DNA of 64,000 bases from Candidatus Proximibacter danicus (GTDB lineage: Bacteria; Pseudomonadota; Gammaproteobacteria; Burkholderiales; Rhodocyclaceae), in NCBI GenBank assembly GCA_016710885.1, contig JADJUC010000005.1:1-64000 (forward strand), given 5' to 3'. Below, in pieces: positions 8,349 through 17,832 of this stretch. The notes beneath the pieces were generated by a model that ran no database searches, was not told the origin of the DNA, and saw only the letters and a program-made list of their open reading frames with translations. The position numbers were made by a program, and so were the translations under genes. Position 1 is the stretch's first letter. Every line of letters starts with the position of its first letter.

Positions 8349-9385
8349 ACGGTGCCGGATTGGTATAGCGAAGATGGATGGCATCGATGCCTGCCAGTAC
8401 TTCCGCGTTTGGCAAACAATCCCACGCCCCAAGGATTCTCCTCCAGCTGCGCCATGCTGGTCGCGCCGATGATGGTACTGGCGACGCACCAGCGCCGGTA
8501 GCACCAAGCCAGCGCCAATTGCGTCGGCGTCAGTCCGTGGGCACGTGCCAGCGCTGCGTAAGCGGCGACAGCAGGCGCAACATTGGGTTTCGAATAGCGC
8601 TGGGCAAAGCCGGAAAACAGGCGGCCCCGGCCCGACGCTTGCGGATTGTCCAGATACTTTCCGCTGAGAAAGCCAAAGCCGAGGGGGGAATACGCCAGCA
8701 AACTGACTTGCTCACGAAAACAGACTTCGGCAAGACCTGCGTCGTAGACCCGGTTAAGGAGGTTGTACGCATTCTGGGTCGATACGACGCGCGGCAAACC
8801 ATGCGTTTCCGCCAGCCGAACGAACTGCATGACGCCCCACGGATGCTCGTTCGATAGCCCGACGTAGCGGATCTTGCCAGCCTTCACAAAGCGCGCAAGA
8901 ACCTCCAGCGTCTCGTGAATCGGTGTGCTGTCGCGCTCGCTTCCCGGCTCGAACTCCCATTGTCCGAACATCGGCTGGTTACGTGCCGGCCAATGCAACT
9001 GGTAGAGATCAACGTAGTCCGTCTGCAGGCGTTTGAGCGAACCTTCCAGCGCAGCCGTCAGATTTTTGGCATCGAATCCGGACGGGCCGCCACGAATCCA
9101 GGAAAGCGACCGGCCCGGCCCCGTCGCTTTGGTCGCCAGCACGATTTGCTCGCGTGCCTGCTTCCTGAGCCAGTTACCGACAATCGCTTCCGTTTTTCCA
9201 TAGCTTTCAGCACTGGGGGGTACGGCATACATTTCAGCGGTATCGACAAAGTTGATACCAGCCGCAAGCGCCCGGTCGAGTTGAGCGTGACCTTCCGCCT
9301 CGGTGTTCTGCTGGCCGAAGGTCATGGTGCCCAGGCAGATGCGGGACACTTTCAGCGAGGACTGCCCGAGGAATGTGTAGTCCAT
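8347..9385 (-). CDS. Aldo/keto reductase, Tas-like (C-terminal frameshift)
   Basis: An NADPH-dependent oxidoreductase of the aldo/keto reductase superfamily, close to the Tas subgroup (MDYTFLGQSSLKVSRICLGTMTFG; D-T-A-E-M-Y; D-L-Y-Q-L-H-W-P; S-x-I-I-G-A-T). Catalytic Asp, Tyr, Lys and His are all present (F-V-D-T-A-E-M-Y, A-T-K-A, Q-L-H-W). Near the end, L-E-E-N-P-W-G-V departs from the family. Removing one C from the pair at 8433-8434 gives L-E-E-N-L-G-A-W-D and an ending R-Y-T-N-P-A-P with TAA at 8347-8349. Uncorrected, the frame would run on through the terminator and the lipoprotein gene to 8003, which is implausible. Physiological substrate unknown. Confidence 0.88.
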
Positions 9386-9519
9386 TGATTCGTCTCCATT
9401 AACTTGTCTCGGACATTGTACGACGATGGCGATGCCTGGCCGGACCCGGACAGCACCGCGTTACGTGTATAATCCACGCCCTATGCTATTGATTACAAAT
9501 TTGTTTGAGAGTGCCGCCG

Positions 9520-10965
9520 ATGCGATTTGACGAGCTCGGCCTTGCGCCAGAAATCCTCCGTGCCGTTGCCGAACAGGGCTATACCGAACCGACCCCCATC
9601 CAGCAACAGGCCATTCCACTGGTGTTGGCCGGCAAGGACATCATGGGCGGCGCCCAGACGGGCACCGGCAAAACAGCGGCGTTTACGCTGCCGCTGCTGC
9701 AACGCCTGTTGCCCCACGCCAGCCCCAGCCCTTCGCCTGCCCGCCACCCAGTTCGTGCGCTGATCCTGGCGCCGACCCGCGAATTGGCGATCCAGGTACA
9801 CGAAAACCTCAAGACCTACGCCAAGTACACGTCCTTCCGCACCTTGTGCGTTTATGGCGGTGTCGATATCAAGCCGCAGATCGAAGCCATCCGCAAAGGC
9901 GTTGAATTTCTGGTTGCCACGCCGGGCCGTCTGCTCGATCTGGTCGAACAGAAATGCCTGAATTTCCAGAGCGTGCAAGCCTTGGTCCTCGATGAAGCCG
10001 ACCGCATGCTGGACATGGGCTTTGTCCCCGACGTTACGCGCATCATCAATCTGCTGCCAAAAGACTCCCGCCAAAGCCTGCTTTTCTCGGCCACCTTCTC
10101 GAACGAGATCAAGAAGCTGGCTGACACGATGCTGAAGTCGCCGGAACTGGTCGAAGTCGCCAAGCGCAACACCGTTTCCGAAACGATTTCGCACCGCGTT
10201 CACCCGGTCGCAGCAGAATCCAAGCGGGCACTGCTGACGCGGCTGTTGAAATCGGACGAGTTCGATCAGGTGCTGGTATTCACTCGTACAAAGCAGGAAA
10301 CCGGGCGTCTGGCGCGCGAGCTGGTGAAGGCCGGAATCGCGGCCGACGCGATCCATGGCGACAAGTCGCAACTGGAGCGAATAAAGGCCCTCGAGGCGTT
10401 CAAGGATGGTTCGGCCAAGGTGTTGGTTGCCACCGACGTCGCCGCGCGCGGGCTGGACATCGACGAGTTGCCGCACGTTATCAACTTCGAGCTGCCGCAT
10501 ACGCCGGAAGATTACGTACACCGCATTGGCCGCACTGGCCGCGCCGGCAAGAAGGGTACCGCCGTATCGCTGGTCTCCGCCAGCGAGGTGCAGTACCTGG
10601 TCGATATCGAAAAGCTCATCAAGATCAGCGTTGAGCAGATCGTCATCCCGGGCTTCGAGCCGGAATACGATTACGAATACCCGCCAACCGGTAGAAAAAA
10701 ACATCTCCGCCGCCCGGAGCCCGCCGCACCCGCAGCAGCCCCGGTCGCAGCACCGCCGCGCCGGGAGCCGCGTGAGCCGCGCCATAACAAGCGCAACCAC
10801 AACATTGCGGCAGACGGTTTTGATTTTACGGCGCCGTATGTTTCCAAGGAACTCGAGCCGCGCGGCGAAATACCGGCCGATGACCACGCACCGGCAAAAC
10901 CAGATCCGCACAAGCCACGGCGCCCGGTTGCCGCACTCCTCGGCGGACTCGGCAAACGCAGCTAG
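9520..10965 (+). CDS. rhlE: DEAD-box ATP-dependent RNA helicase RhlE
   Basis: RNA unwinding in ribosome assembly and cold adaptation. 481 residues with motifs in order: Q-motif (G-Y-T-E-P-T-P-I-Q), Walker A A-Q-T-G-T-G-K-T, P-T-R-E-L-A, T-P-G-R, D-E-A-D, S-A-T, and H-R-I-G-R-T-G-R. A low-complexity tail from about residue 390 is rich in Pro, Ala, Arg and Lys, as in RhlE. The ATG at 9520 is preferred over the TTG at 9505 because RhlE proteins begin M-x-F-D-x-L-G-L. Monocistronic, with a strong terminator. Confidence 0.95.
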   Translation: MRFDELGLAPEILRAVAEQGYTEPTPIQQQAIPLVLAGKDIMGGAQTGTGKTAAFTLPLLQRLLPHASPSPSPARHPVRALILAPTRELAIQVHENLKTYAKYTSFRTLCVYGGVDIKPQIEAIRKGVEFLVATPGRLLDLVEQKCLNFQSVQALVLDEADRMLDMGFVPDVTRIINLLPKDSRQSLLFSATFSNEIKKLADTMLKSPELVEVAKRNTVSETISHRVHPVAAESKRALLTRLLKSDEFDQVLVFTRTKQETGRLARELVKAGIAADAIHGDKSQLERIKALEAFKDGSAKVLVATDVAARGLDIDELPHVINFELPHTPEDYVHRIGRTGRAGKKGTAVSLVSASEVQYLVDIEKLIKISVEQIVIPGFEPEYDYEYPPTGRKKHLRRPEPAAPAAAPVAAPPRREPREPRHNKRNHNIAADGFDFTAPYVSKELEPRGEIPADDHAPAKPDPHKPRRPVAALLGGLGKRS

Positions 10966-10991
10966 CAACAACCCGAAGAAGCCATCAAAAC

Positions 10992-11026
10992 AAACGGCCC
11001 CGCGAAATCGCGGGGCCGTTTGTTTT
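10992..11026 (+). terminator. Bidirectional rho-independent terminator
   Basis: A 13-bp perfect stem (AAACGGCCCCGCG with its complement) has a 4-base loop, a T-rich end on the plus strand (TTTGTTTT) and the mirror image on the minus strand. It serves rhlE and the convergent phosphatase gene. Confidence 0.92.
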
Positions 11027-11083
11027 GCGCCCGAGGCGCCCCAGGCTTTGCCAAGCCATGTTCGGACTTGGCCCGATAGGGTC

Positions 11084-11845
11084 TTAGTTCTTGGGGGCCG
11101 GCACCTCAATCAACTTTAGAATGGCCACCGAAACATTGTCGCCTTCGCCGTTGGCCCGGCTGCGCGCCCGGTTAAGCAAGGTCTCCGCAGCTTCTCGGGC
11201 GGGAAAGGCGGAGATGACTCCAGCCAGTTCGGCATCGCTGAAATAGCCCCAGAGCCCATCCGAGCAGAGCAGAAAACTGTCGCCACCGATGAGATCGGTA
11301 GCGTCGCCATAGGCAATTTTCGGCGGTTCCCCGCCGCCCATCGAGGTCAGCAGGATATTGCGGTTCGGATGCACCAGCGCTTGCTCGGCAGTGATCTTGC
11401 CTTCGCTGATCAAATGCTCGACATAGGAATGGTCAATCGTCCGGAAATGCGGCTGATCGCCGCGAAAACGATAGAGCCGGCTGTCGCCGCAATGCGCCCA
11501 GCTGACTTTTCCCGGCTGCAGCAGGAGCATCACGGCGGTACTGTGCGGATCTTTCTCATTCACCAGCCGCATCGCCTTGATCATGGTGTGCGCCTCGTGA
11601 ATGCTGGATTCCAGCAGCACACGTGGCGTCTCTTCCTTGATCGAGTAGTGCTCCAGATTGTTGCGTGCGGTGTACAACACCTGTTCAGCCGCCAGCGCAC
11701 CGCCTGCATGCCCGCCCATTCCGTCGGCAACGACGGCCAGCGCAACTCCGCCCCGCTTGGGGTGAGGAAAAATTCCGACGCGGTCCTGCTGTTCCTTGCG
11801 ATCCCCAATATGCTGGGCGACGCAGGCATCTATTGTTAATGGCAT
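11084..11845 (-). CDS. PP2C-family Ser/Thr protein phosphatase
   Basis: 253 residues, the size of stand-alone bacterial PP2C enzymes (Stp/PrpC). Metal-binding motifs: V-A-D-G-M-G-G-H-A-G-G near residue 40, W-A-H-C-G-D-S-R-L-Y-R-F near 135, S-D-G-L-W-G-Y near 195, and the C-terminal D-N-V-S-V-A-I-L. Expected to remove phosphate from Ser/Thr-phosphorylated proteins with Mn2+ or Mg2+. No cognate Hanks kinase or FHA protein is adjacent; in related bacteria these often belong to kinase or type VI secretion loci. The ATG at 11845 begins MPLTIDACVAQHIGDRKEQQDR, matching the family's R-x-x-x-Q-D motif. Confidence 0.9.
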   Translation of the reverse strand: MPLTIDACVAQHIGDRKEQQDRVGIFPHPKRGGVALAVVADGMGGHAGGALAAEQVLYTARNNLEHYSIKEETPRVLLESSIHEAHTMIKAMRLVNEKDPHSTAVMLLLQPGKVSWAHCGDSRLYRFRGDQPHFRTIDHSYVEHLISEGKITAEQALVHPNRNILLTSMGGGEPPKIAYGDATDLIGGDSFLLCSDGLWGYFSDAELAGVISAFPAREAAETLLNRARSRANGEGDNVSVAILKLIEVPAPKN

Positions 11846-11954
11846 TGCCCCCCCTTGCTCTGACGAAAGGATATCACCTTCGGCATAGGCTCAGAGATTC
11901 TGCGGACGCAGTTCGTTTGGCCGACGCAGATGCGAGCTGCGTCCGGGGTTTTTT

Positions 11955-12187
11955 TCAATGGACGCGATGGGCAACAACGATGATGGTGTGTACTTCCTCG
12001 CTCGACAATTCGCCGAAATTCTCGCGCAGGACACGGAATGCCAAGTGCTCCAGCGAATGGCCGCCCCAACCCTGCTCCGGATCAAAGAAGGGTTCGATCA
12101 TCGTGTAGGCCGTATCGAAAAGAGAACGCACCCTGGCATTGCGGCGACGCTCATCGGGGCTTGCCCGACAGCAGTAGTTTCGGTCAT
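11955..12187 (-). pseudogene. Small unknown protein, apparent one-base frameshift
   Basis: The ATG at 12187 overlaps the stop of the upstream acyl-CoA synthetase gene (ATGA), suggesting coupling. The frame gives M-T-E-T-T-A-V-G-Q-A-P and then loses sense. Adding one base to the C4 run (12156-12159) joins it to D-E-R-R-R-N-A-R-V-R-S-L-F-D-T-A-Y-T-M-I-E, which stays open to TGA at 11955 and ends I-I-V-V-A-H-R-V-H. The result is a 77-residue protein with coherent composition. No family recognised. Confidence 0.5.
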
Positions 12188-13860
12188 TTGAGTCCGGCCT
12201 TTTCCAGTTCTCGCTGACGCAGAATGCGCCGCTGCACTTTGCCTGTGGTCGTCATGGGCAGTGCGTCGACGAATTCTATCGCCTTCGGGGTTTCATAGGG
12301 TGCCAGCGTCTGCCGGACATGCGCCTGCAACCCCTCGATCAGCGCCGTATCGCCGACGACACCCGGCTGGAGTACGACGAAGGCCTTGACGACCATCCCC
12401 CTCACCTCATCCGGCACACCGACAACGGCAGCGTTGGCAACGGCGGCATGTTTAAGCAGACAGTTTTCGATCTCGGCAGGCCCGATGCGGTAACCGCCGC
12501 TTTTGAAGATATCGTCGGTACGGCCCTGATACCAGAAATAGCCGTCGGCATCGAGGCGGGCAAGGTCGCCGGTATGTCCCCATCCGTCCCCCGTGAATTT
12601 TTCGGCAGAGGCCGCAGGGTTCTTCCAGTATTCAAGCATGACCACCGGATCTGGCGTGCCGTCGCAATGGCGATTGACAGCCACCTCGCCGGTTTCTCCC
12701 CGAGGAAGTTCGACGCCGTTCTCGTCGATGATGCTGACGCGGTGCCCGGGGTAAGCACGCCCCATGGCCCCCGGACGTGCCGGCCAGGCCGCACTGTTGC
12801 CAATGACGTAATTCATCTCGGTCTGACCGAACATCTCGTTGATGCCAACGCCCAGCTTTTCCTTTGCCCAGTGAAAGACCGTCTCACCAACCGGCTCGCC
12901 GGCGCTCATGATCGTGCGCAAATCGAGTTCGTAGCGTGCCTTCGGATCCGGGACGGCTTTCATCATCATTTTCAGCGCGGTCGGAAAGAGGAAGGTGTTG
13001 CGCACGCCATATCTTTCGATCAACTGAAAGGCCTTTTCGGCCTCGAAGCGCCCCTTGTAGGCCAGCAGCGGCATACCGAATCGCCAAACCGGCAGAAGTA
13101 CGTCAAACAACCCTCCGGTCCACGCCCAGTCGGCGGGCGACCAGAACATGTCGCGCGGCTGCGGAAAGAAGTCGTGCGAACAGACAAAGCCGGAAAGATT
13201 ACCGATCAAGGTACGGTGCGCCATCAGCGCTCCCTTGGGGTTGCCCGTCGTGCCGCTGGTATAGATGATCAGCGCCGGGTCGTCGGCAGCGGTATCCACC
13301 GGCACGAAGCGCGGCGAAGCGTGTTCGACAACCGAGTTCCAGAGGCGGACACCCGCAGCCGCTGCAACTTCCGGCGAGATATCGACACCGATGATGTGGC
13401 GCAAGTTGGGCAAGCGGTCGCGAATCTCGAGCAGCTTGGGCAGCGTCGAGTCATCGACGATGGCGAGATGGACTCCGGCGTCCTGCAGGCGGTATTCCAG
13501 CGCATCGGAACCGAAGAGATGCGACAGCGGAACCGCCACTGCCCCCATCTGGTAGATCGCCACATGGGCAATGCCGGTATGCGGGCGCTGCGGCATCATG
13601 ATCGCCACACGATCACCGCGCAGGGTGCTCAGTGCAGCCAGGACATTGGAAAGACGATTGGCCGCCTGCTGGATATCCCAGAAGGTCCAGGCCGACGTGT
13701 TGCCCGCTTCGTCTTCGTAATAGAGCGCAAAGCGGCTACGATCCGACGCCCAGCGCCCGCAGATATCGACGCCGATGTTGTAGCGCTCAGGTACGTCCCA
13801 GCGAAAACCTTCGCGTATTGCAGCATAGCCGGCTGCAGCAGGTTCCAGATGCATGACCAT
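12184..13860 (-). CDS. AMP-forming acyl-CoA synthetase
   Basis: Activates a carboxylic acid to its CoA thioester through an acyl-adenylate. 558 residues, ANL superfamily. Motifs: P-loop I-Y-T-S-G-T-T-G-N-P-K-G-A, M-F-G-Q-T-E-M-N-Y near residue 340, W-G-H-T-G-D-L-A-R near 430, and the C-terminal hinge and lysine in T-T-T-G-K-V-Q-R-R-I-L-R. The N-terminus (F-R-W-D-V-P-E-R-Y-N-I-G-V-D-I-C) resembles the medium-chain/aryl acid group (AcsM-, MbcS-like) rather than acetyl-CoA synthetase. Substrate cannot be set from sequence; gcdH nearby hints at dicarboxylic or aromatic acid use. The stop overlaps the following small gene. Confidence 0.88.
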   Translation of the reverse strand: MVMHLEPAAAGYAAIREGFRWDVPERYNIGVDICGRWASDRSRFALYYEDEAGNTSAWTFWDIQQAANRLSNVLAALSTLRGDRVAIMMPQRPHTGIAHVAIYQMGAVAVPLSHLFGSDALEYRLQDAGVHLAIVDDSTLPKLLEIRDRLPNLRHIIGVDISPEVAAAAGVRLWNSVVEHASPRFVPVDTAADDPALIIYTSGTTGNPKGALMAHRTLIGNLSGFVCSHDFFPQPRDMFWSPADWAWTGGLFDVLLPVWRFGMPLLAYKGRFEAEKAFQLIERYGVRNTFLFPTALKMMMKAVPDPKARYELDLRTIMSAGEPVGETVFHWAKEKLGVGINEMFGQTEMNYVIGNSAAWPARPGAMGRAYPGHRVSIIDENGVELPRGETGEVAVNRHCDGTPDPVVMLEYWKNPAASAEKFTGDGWGHTGDLARLDADGYFWYQGRTDDIFKSGGYRIGPAEIENCLLKHAAVANAAVVGVPDEVRGMVVKAFVVLQPGVVGDTALIEGLQAHVRQTLAPYETPKAIEFVDALPMTTTGKVQRRILRQRELEKAGLK

Positions 13861-13979
13861 TGCCGTCAGTGTCCTTCGTCGTCATCCTTGATGTGATGCG
13901 GGGCTAGGGCGTGCTCAGCAGTCCCGCAACCCGCGCTCGCGGAAGGCACCGAGACGACCGGATGGCCATCGGCTGCCGC

Positions 13980-15227
13980 TCAGATGCGTTCCTCGATGAT
14001 TTCCACCCAGTGCCGTACCGGCTTGCTGCAACCGGACTGCAAGTGAGTCTGACAGCCGATATTGGCCGTCACAACGGCTGCCGGCGAACCGGCGGTCAAC
14101 GCAGCCAGTTTGTTGTCGCGCAGTTGCCTCGACAATGCTGGCTGCAGGATCGAATAGGTGCCCGCAGAGCCGCAGCACAGATGCGAATCGACGACCGGCG
14201 TCAACGTTACGCCTGCCGCCACCAACAGCTCCTCGACCACACCCTTGATCTTCTGTCCGTGCTGCAGGGTGCACGGCGAATGGAAGGCCAGCTTCAGCGG
14301 CGGATGTGACTTTGCAGCGAGCATCGGTTTAAGGCGATCGGCTTCGGCCACCAGTACTTCCGCGACATCCAGCGTCAACGCGGCAATGCGCTCGGCCTTG
14401 GCGGCGTAGGCCGGATCATGCTGCAGCAGATGGCCATACTCCTTGACGTGTGCGCCACAACCCGAAGCCGTCATGACGATAGCCTCGACGCCACGCCCCT
14501 GCATTGGCTCGACATGCGGCCACCAGGCATCGATGTTGCGACGCGCGTCGTCAAGCGCCTGCGCCTGCGCATCAAGGTGGTGACGAAGGGCACCGCAGCA
14601 GCCCGCCTCGGGTGCCTCGAACAGGGTGATGCCAAGCTTGTCGAGCAAACGTGCGGTCGCTGAATTGGTATTCGGCGCCAGGCCGGGCTGCACACAGCCA
14701 GCCAGGGCCAGCATGCGGCGCGGGTGGTTCGATTTTTCCGGCCAGCCACGTGACTGGCCGGCAGCAGCGCTTGGCACTTTGTCGGCGAGCACGCTCGGCA
14801 GCAACGGCCGCAGCATCTGCCCGACCGCAACAGCCGGGCGGAATATCCACGGGCGCGGGAGGATTTCCTTGAGGGCGGCACGTACCAGGCGCTGACCGAG
14901 CGGACGCGGCACCTTGGTATCGAGCACCTTGCGCCCGATATCGAGCAGGCGGTGATATTGCACCCCGGATGGGCAAGTGGTTTCACAGGAGCGGCAGGTC
15001 AGACAGCGATCCAGATGCAACTGCGCTTTTTCGCTGACGGCGCCACCCTCCAGCATCTGCTTGATCTGGTAGATCCGGCCACGTGGTCCGTCGAGTTCGT
15101 CCCCGAGCAACTGATAGGTCGGACAGGTCGCCGTACAGAAACCGCAGTGCACGCAGGTGCGCAGAATCGCGTCGGCCTCGCGGCCTTCCGGTGTGTCCTT
15201 GATGAAATCTGCGAGATTGGTTTGCAT
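13980..15227 (-). CDS. glcF: Glycolate oxidase iron-sulfur subunit
   Basis: Electron-transfer subunit of the GlcDEF glycolate dehydrogenase, passing electrons from GlcD flavin to the quinone pool. 415 residues. Two [4Fe-4S] ferredoxin motifs lie near the N-terminus: C-V-H-C-G-F-C-T-A-T-C-P-T and C-L-T-C-R-S-C-E-T-T-C-P-S. Two CCG (cysteine-rich) domains follow: C-C-G-A-L-R-H-H and C-C-G-S-A-G-T-Y. The ATG at 15227 (MQTNLADF) lies 2 bases after the glcE stop. The longer upstream frame overlaps glcE and is rejected. Last gene of the operon. Confidence 0.96.
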   Translation of the reverse strand: MQTNLADFIKDTPEGREADAILRTCVHCGFCTATCPTYQLLGDELDGPRGRIYQIKQMLEGGAVSEKAQLHLDRCLTCRSCETTCPSGVQYHRLLDIGRKVLDTKVPRPLGQRLVRAALKEILPRPWIFRPAVAVGQMLRPLLPSVLADKVPSAAAGQSRGWPEKSNHPRRMLALAGCVQPGLAPNTNSATARLLDKLGITLFEAPEAGCCGALRHHLDAQAQALDDARRNIDAWWPHVEPMQGRGVEAIVMTASGCGAHVKEYGHLLQHDPAYAAKAERIAALTLDVAEVLVAEADRLKPMLAAKSHPPLKLAFHSPCTLQHGQKIKGVVEELLVAAGVTLTPVVDSHLCCGSAGTYSILQPALSRQLRDNKLAALTAGSPAAVVTANIGCQTHLQSGCSKPVRHWVEIIEERI

Positions 15228-15229
15228 CG

Positions 15230-16297
15230 TTAAAAGTCCGGGTACATGCGGCCGACGTTGAACACGCCCTTCGGATCGAAAGCCTGCTTGAGGTTGCGAT
15301 GAATCCTCGCCAATACGGGCGAGAGCGGCTGGAACGTACCTGCCGAGGCCTTCAGCGACTGGCTGCCACGGAAAAGGACGGCATGGCCACCCGCCCGGCT
15401 GGCGCAAGTTCGCACCTGCTCCGCGCCCTGGTCACCGCGAACCCATCGCTGTGCCCCACCCCATTCGATCAAGGTCGGGCCGGAAAGCCCCAATGGCGAT
15501 GTGACGGAAGCGACAGACAGGCGCCACAGCGGCTCATCGCCAGCAAAGAAGGTCGAGGTCTGTTCGCGCACTCCTTGCCAGAAGGAGTTGGCATCGGGGA
15601 CGATCTCGCCGCCCAGGGTTGCGTGGGCCGATTCGACAGCGGCCCGGGCACCCATCAGGCGCACGGTCAGCGCCTCGGCCTGCCAGGTCGATGCCGCTAT
15701 CGGCAAGGGTTGCCCACCCCAGGCATTCAACTTCTGTATCGCCTCCGCTTCACTCATGGCAAAACGAAGCGTGCGCTCGGCCACCGGTAGCGGCAGCACT
15801 TTCAACGCCACTTCGGCCAACAGGCCCAGCGTACCAAGGCTTCCAGCCATCAGGCGCGGCACATCGTAGCCGGCAACATTCTTCATGACCTGGCCGCCGA
15901 AAGAGAGCAAGTCGCCGTTGCCGTCGATCATCTTGACACCAAGAACATAGTCCCGCACGGCGCCGACAGCGGCACGGCGCGGGCCGGAAAGGCCAGCGGC
16001 CACCATGCCGCCAAGTGTCGCCCCGTCACCGAAATAAGGAGGGTCAAAAGGCAGGCATTGCCCCTTCTCACGCAGCGCCGCTTCCAGCTCGGCCAGCGGC
16101 GTGCCGGCGCGCGCAACGACGACCAACTCCGTCGGTTCATAGCTGGCGATGCCACGATAAGGCGTCGTATCGAGCACCTCGCCAGTCGTCGGCTGACCAT
16201 AGAAATCCTTGGTGCCACCGCCGCGAATGCGCAGTGTTTTTCCGGTTTCAGCCGCGTTACGTACGCGACCGGCCCATTCATTGAGTGTTGCGTCCAT
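15230..16297 (-). CDS. glcE: Glycolate oxidase FAD-binding subunit
   Basis: 355-residue FAD-binding (PCMH-type) protein that pairs with GlcD. N-terminal L-R-I-R-G-G-G-T-K and F-x-P-P-x-F/Y-G-D-G-A-T-L-G-G motifs contact FAD. The C-terminus, D-P-K-G-V-F-N-V-G-R-M-Y-P, is typical of GlcE. The ATG at 16297 shares its first base with the glcD stop (TGATG), so translation is coupled. The central region is poorly conserved, as usual in GlcE. The length is close to E. coli GlcE (350). Confidence 0.95.
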   Translation of the reverse strand: MDATLNEWAGRVRNAAETGKTLRIRGGGTKDFYGQPTTGEVLDTTPYRGIASYEPTELVVVARAGTPLAELEAALREKGQCLPFDPPYFGDGATLGGMVAAGLSGPRRAAVGAVRDYVLGVKMIDGNGDLLSFGGQVMKNVAGYDVPRLMAGSLGTLGLLAEVALKVLPLPVAERTLRFAMSEAEAIQKLNAWGGQPLPIAASTWQAEALTVRLMGARAAVESAHATLGGEIVPDANSFWQGVREQTSTFFAGDEPLWRLSVASVTSPLGLSGPTLIEWGGAQRWVRGDQGAEQVRTCASRAGGHAVLFRGSQSLKASAGTFQPLSPVLARIHRNLKQAFDPKGVFNVGRMYPDF

Positions 16298-17781
16298 CAA
16301 AACCTCGGGGGCGTAGCGGTGGGCGACGGAGAGGTCGTACCGCGTGTCTGGGTATATTCACGGCATCGGGCAAGCGTCGGGATTCCCTTGCCCGGATTGA
16401 GCAGACCGTCAGGATCGAATGCCGCCTTGAGGCGGTGGAAAGCCGAAATTTCGGCAGGCGAAAACTGCGCCGCCATCAAATCGACTTTTTCCACACCGAC
16501 CCCGTGCTCACCGGTGATAGTGCCGCCGAGACGAACCGAGAGCTCAAGGATTTCGAAGCCGAATGCTGTCGCACGCTCCAGTTCCCCCGGCTGATTGGCG
16601 TCATACATGATCAGCGGGTGCAGGTTCCCGTCGCCGGCATGGAAGACGTTGGCGCAGCGCAGGGCGTACTTGCCCGAAAGGGTTTCGATGGCTTCCAGCA
16701 TCTCGGCTAGGCGCTTGCGGGGAATGGTGCCATCCATGCACATGTAGTCCGGGGTGATGCGGCCAACTGCTGGAAATGCCGCCTTGCGCCCGGCCCAGAA
16801 ACGCAGGCGGTCAGCCTCGTTCTGCGAGACAACCAGCGAGGTCGCCCCGCTCTTCTCCAGCACAGCCTTCATGCGTTCGATCTCCTCGGCGACCTCTGCC
16901 GGGGTGCCGTCCGATTCACAAAGCAGGACCGCCTCGGCGTCGAGGTCGTAACCTGCCTTCACATAAGGCTCGACGGCATGGGTTGCCTTCTTGTCCATCA
17001 TTTCCAGCCCGCCGGGGATGATGCCGGCCGCGATAACATCGGCGACGGCATTGCCGGCCTTCTGCACATCATCGAAGTAGGCCAGAACCACCTGCGCCAA
17101 CTCGGGCTTCGGCGTCAGCTTGACGGTAACCTCGGTAATCACCGCCAGCAAGCCTTCAGAACCGTTAATGATGGCCAGCAGGTCGAAGCCGGCAGCATCA
17201 AGCCCGTCAGCACCGAACTCGATAGCATCACCTTCGATCGTAAAGCCGCGCACCTTGAGCACGTTATGCACGGTCAGACCGTACTTCAGGCAGTGCACCC
17301 CGCCCGAGTTCTCGGCAACGTTGCCGCCTATCGTGCAAGCAATCTGCGACGACGGGTCCGGCGCGTAATAGAGTCCATAGGCCGCTGCTACCTCGGAAAC
17401 CGCCAGATTGCGGACCCCCGGCTGAACGACGGCTGTACGCGACAAGGGGTCGATTTTGAGGATTTTCTTGAAACGTGCGAGCGACAGCACGACGCCGTCT
17501 TCATGCGGCATGGCACCGCCGGACAGGCCGGTCGCCGCACCACGAGGCACCACGGGCACCTTGAGCGCGTGGCAGGCACGCAGGATATCGGCCACCTGCG
17601 CCTCGGTTTCCGGCAAGACCACCAACAGGGGCATCGCACGATACGCCGTCAGGCCATCGCACTCATAGGGCCGCAATTCTTCTTCGTCGACGAGGATGGC
17701 CTGCGAGGGCAAATGCGATTTCAGCCGTGCCAGGATGGCGCGCTTGTCCACCTCGAAACGGACATCGTTGATGAATGCCAT
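16297..17781 (-). CDS. glcD: Glycolate oxidase catalytic subunit (FAD-linked)
   Basis: Oxidises glycolate (and often D-lactate) to glyoxylate. 494 residues; E. coli GlcD has 499. FAD-binding PCMH domain: V-P-V-V-P-R-G-A-A-T-G-L-S-G-G-A and I-G-G-N-V-A-E-N-S-G-G-V-H-C-L-K-Y-G. C-terminal FAD-oxidase domain: N-V-F-H-A-G-D-G-N-L-H-P and the terminal G-E-H-G-V-G-V-E-K with N-P-G-K. It follows the regulator gene by 51 bases and begins the glcDEF series. Confidence 0.97.
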   Translation of the reverse strand: MAFINDVRFEVDKRAILARLKSHLPSQAILVDEEELRPYECDGLTAYRAMPLLVVLPETEAQVADILRACHALKVPVVPRGAATGLSGGAMPHEDGVVLSLARFKKILKIDPLSRTAVVQPGVRNLAVSEVAAAYGLYYAPDPSSQIACTIGGNVAENSGGVHCLKYGLTVHNVLKVRGFTIEGDAIEFGADGLDAAGFDLLAIINGSEGLLAVITEVTVKLTPKPELAQVVLAYFDDVQKAGNAVADVIAAGIIPGGLEMMDKKATHAVEPYVKAGYDLDAEAVLLCESDGTPAEVAEEIERMKAVLEKSGATSLVVSQNEADRLRFWAGRKAAFPAVGRITPDYMCMDGTIPRKRLAEMLEAIETLSGKYALRCANVFHAGDGNLHPLIMYDANQPGELERATAFGFEILELSVRLGGTITGEHGVGVEKVDLMAAQFSPAEISAFHRLKAAFDPDGLLNPGKGIPTLARCREYTQTRGTTSPSPTATPPRF

Positions 17782-17832
17782 GGTGGAAACTCCTGCACGT
17801 ATTTGCGGATAAGCGCGACGGATCGCTGCGAA

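Noticed and set aside
9493..11109. Long minus-strand frame opposite rhlE
   Set aside because: Antisense shadow of an intact rhlE; no family features.
11923..11955. Hairpin GACGCAG/CTGCGTC followed by CGGGG and seven T on the plus strand
   Set aside because: It has the form of a terminator, but no plus-strand gene ends before it; on the minus strand, where the genes lie, no T-tract follows. Left unassigned.
12319..13896. 525-codon plus-strand frame opposite the acyl-CoA synthetase
   Set aside because: Shadow frame; the minus-strand gene has all ANL motifs.
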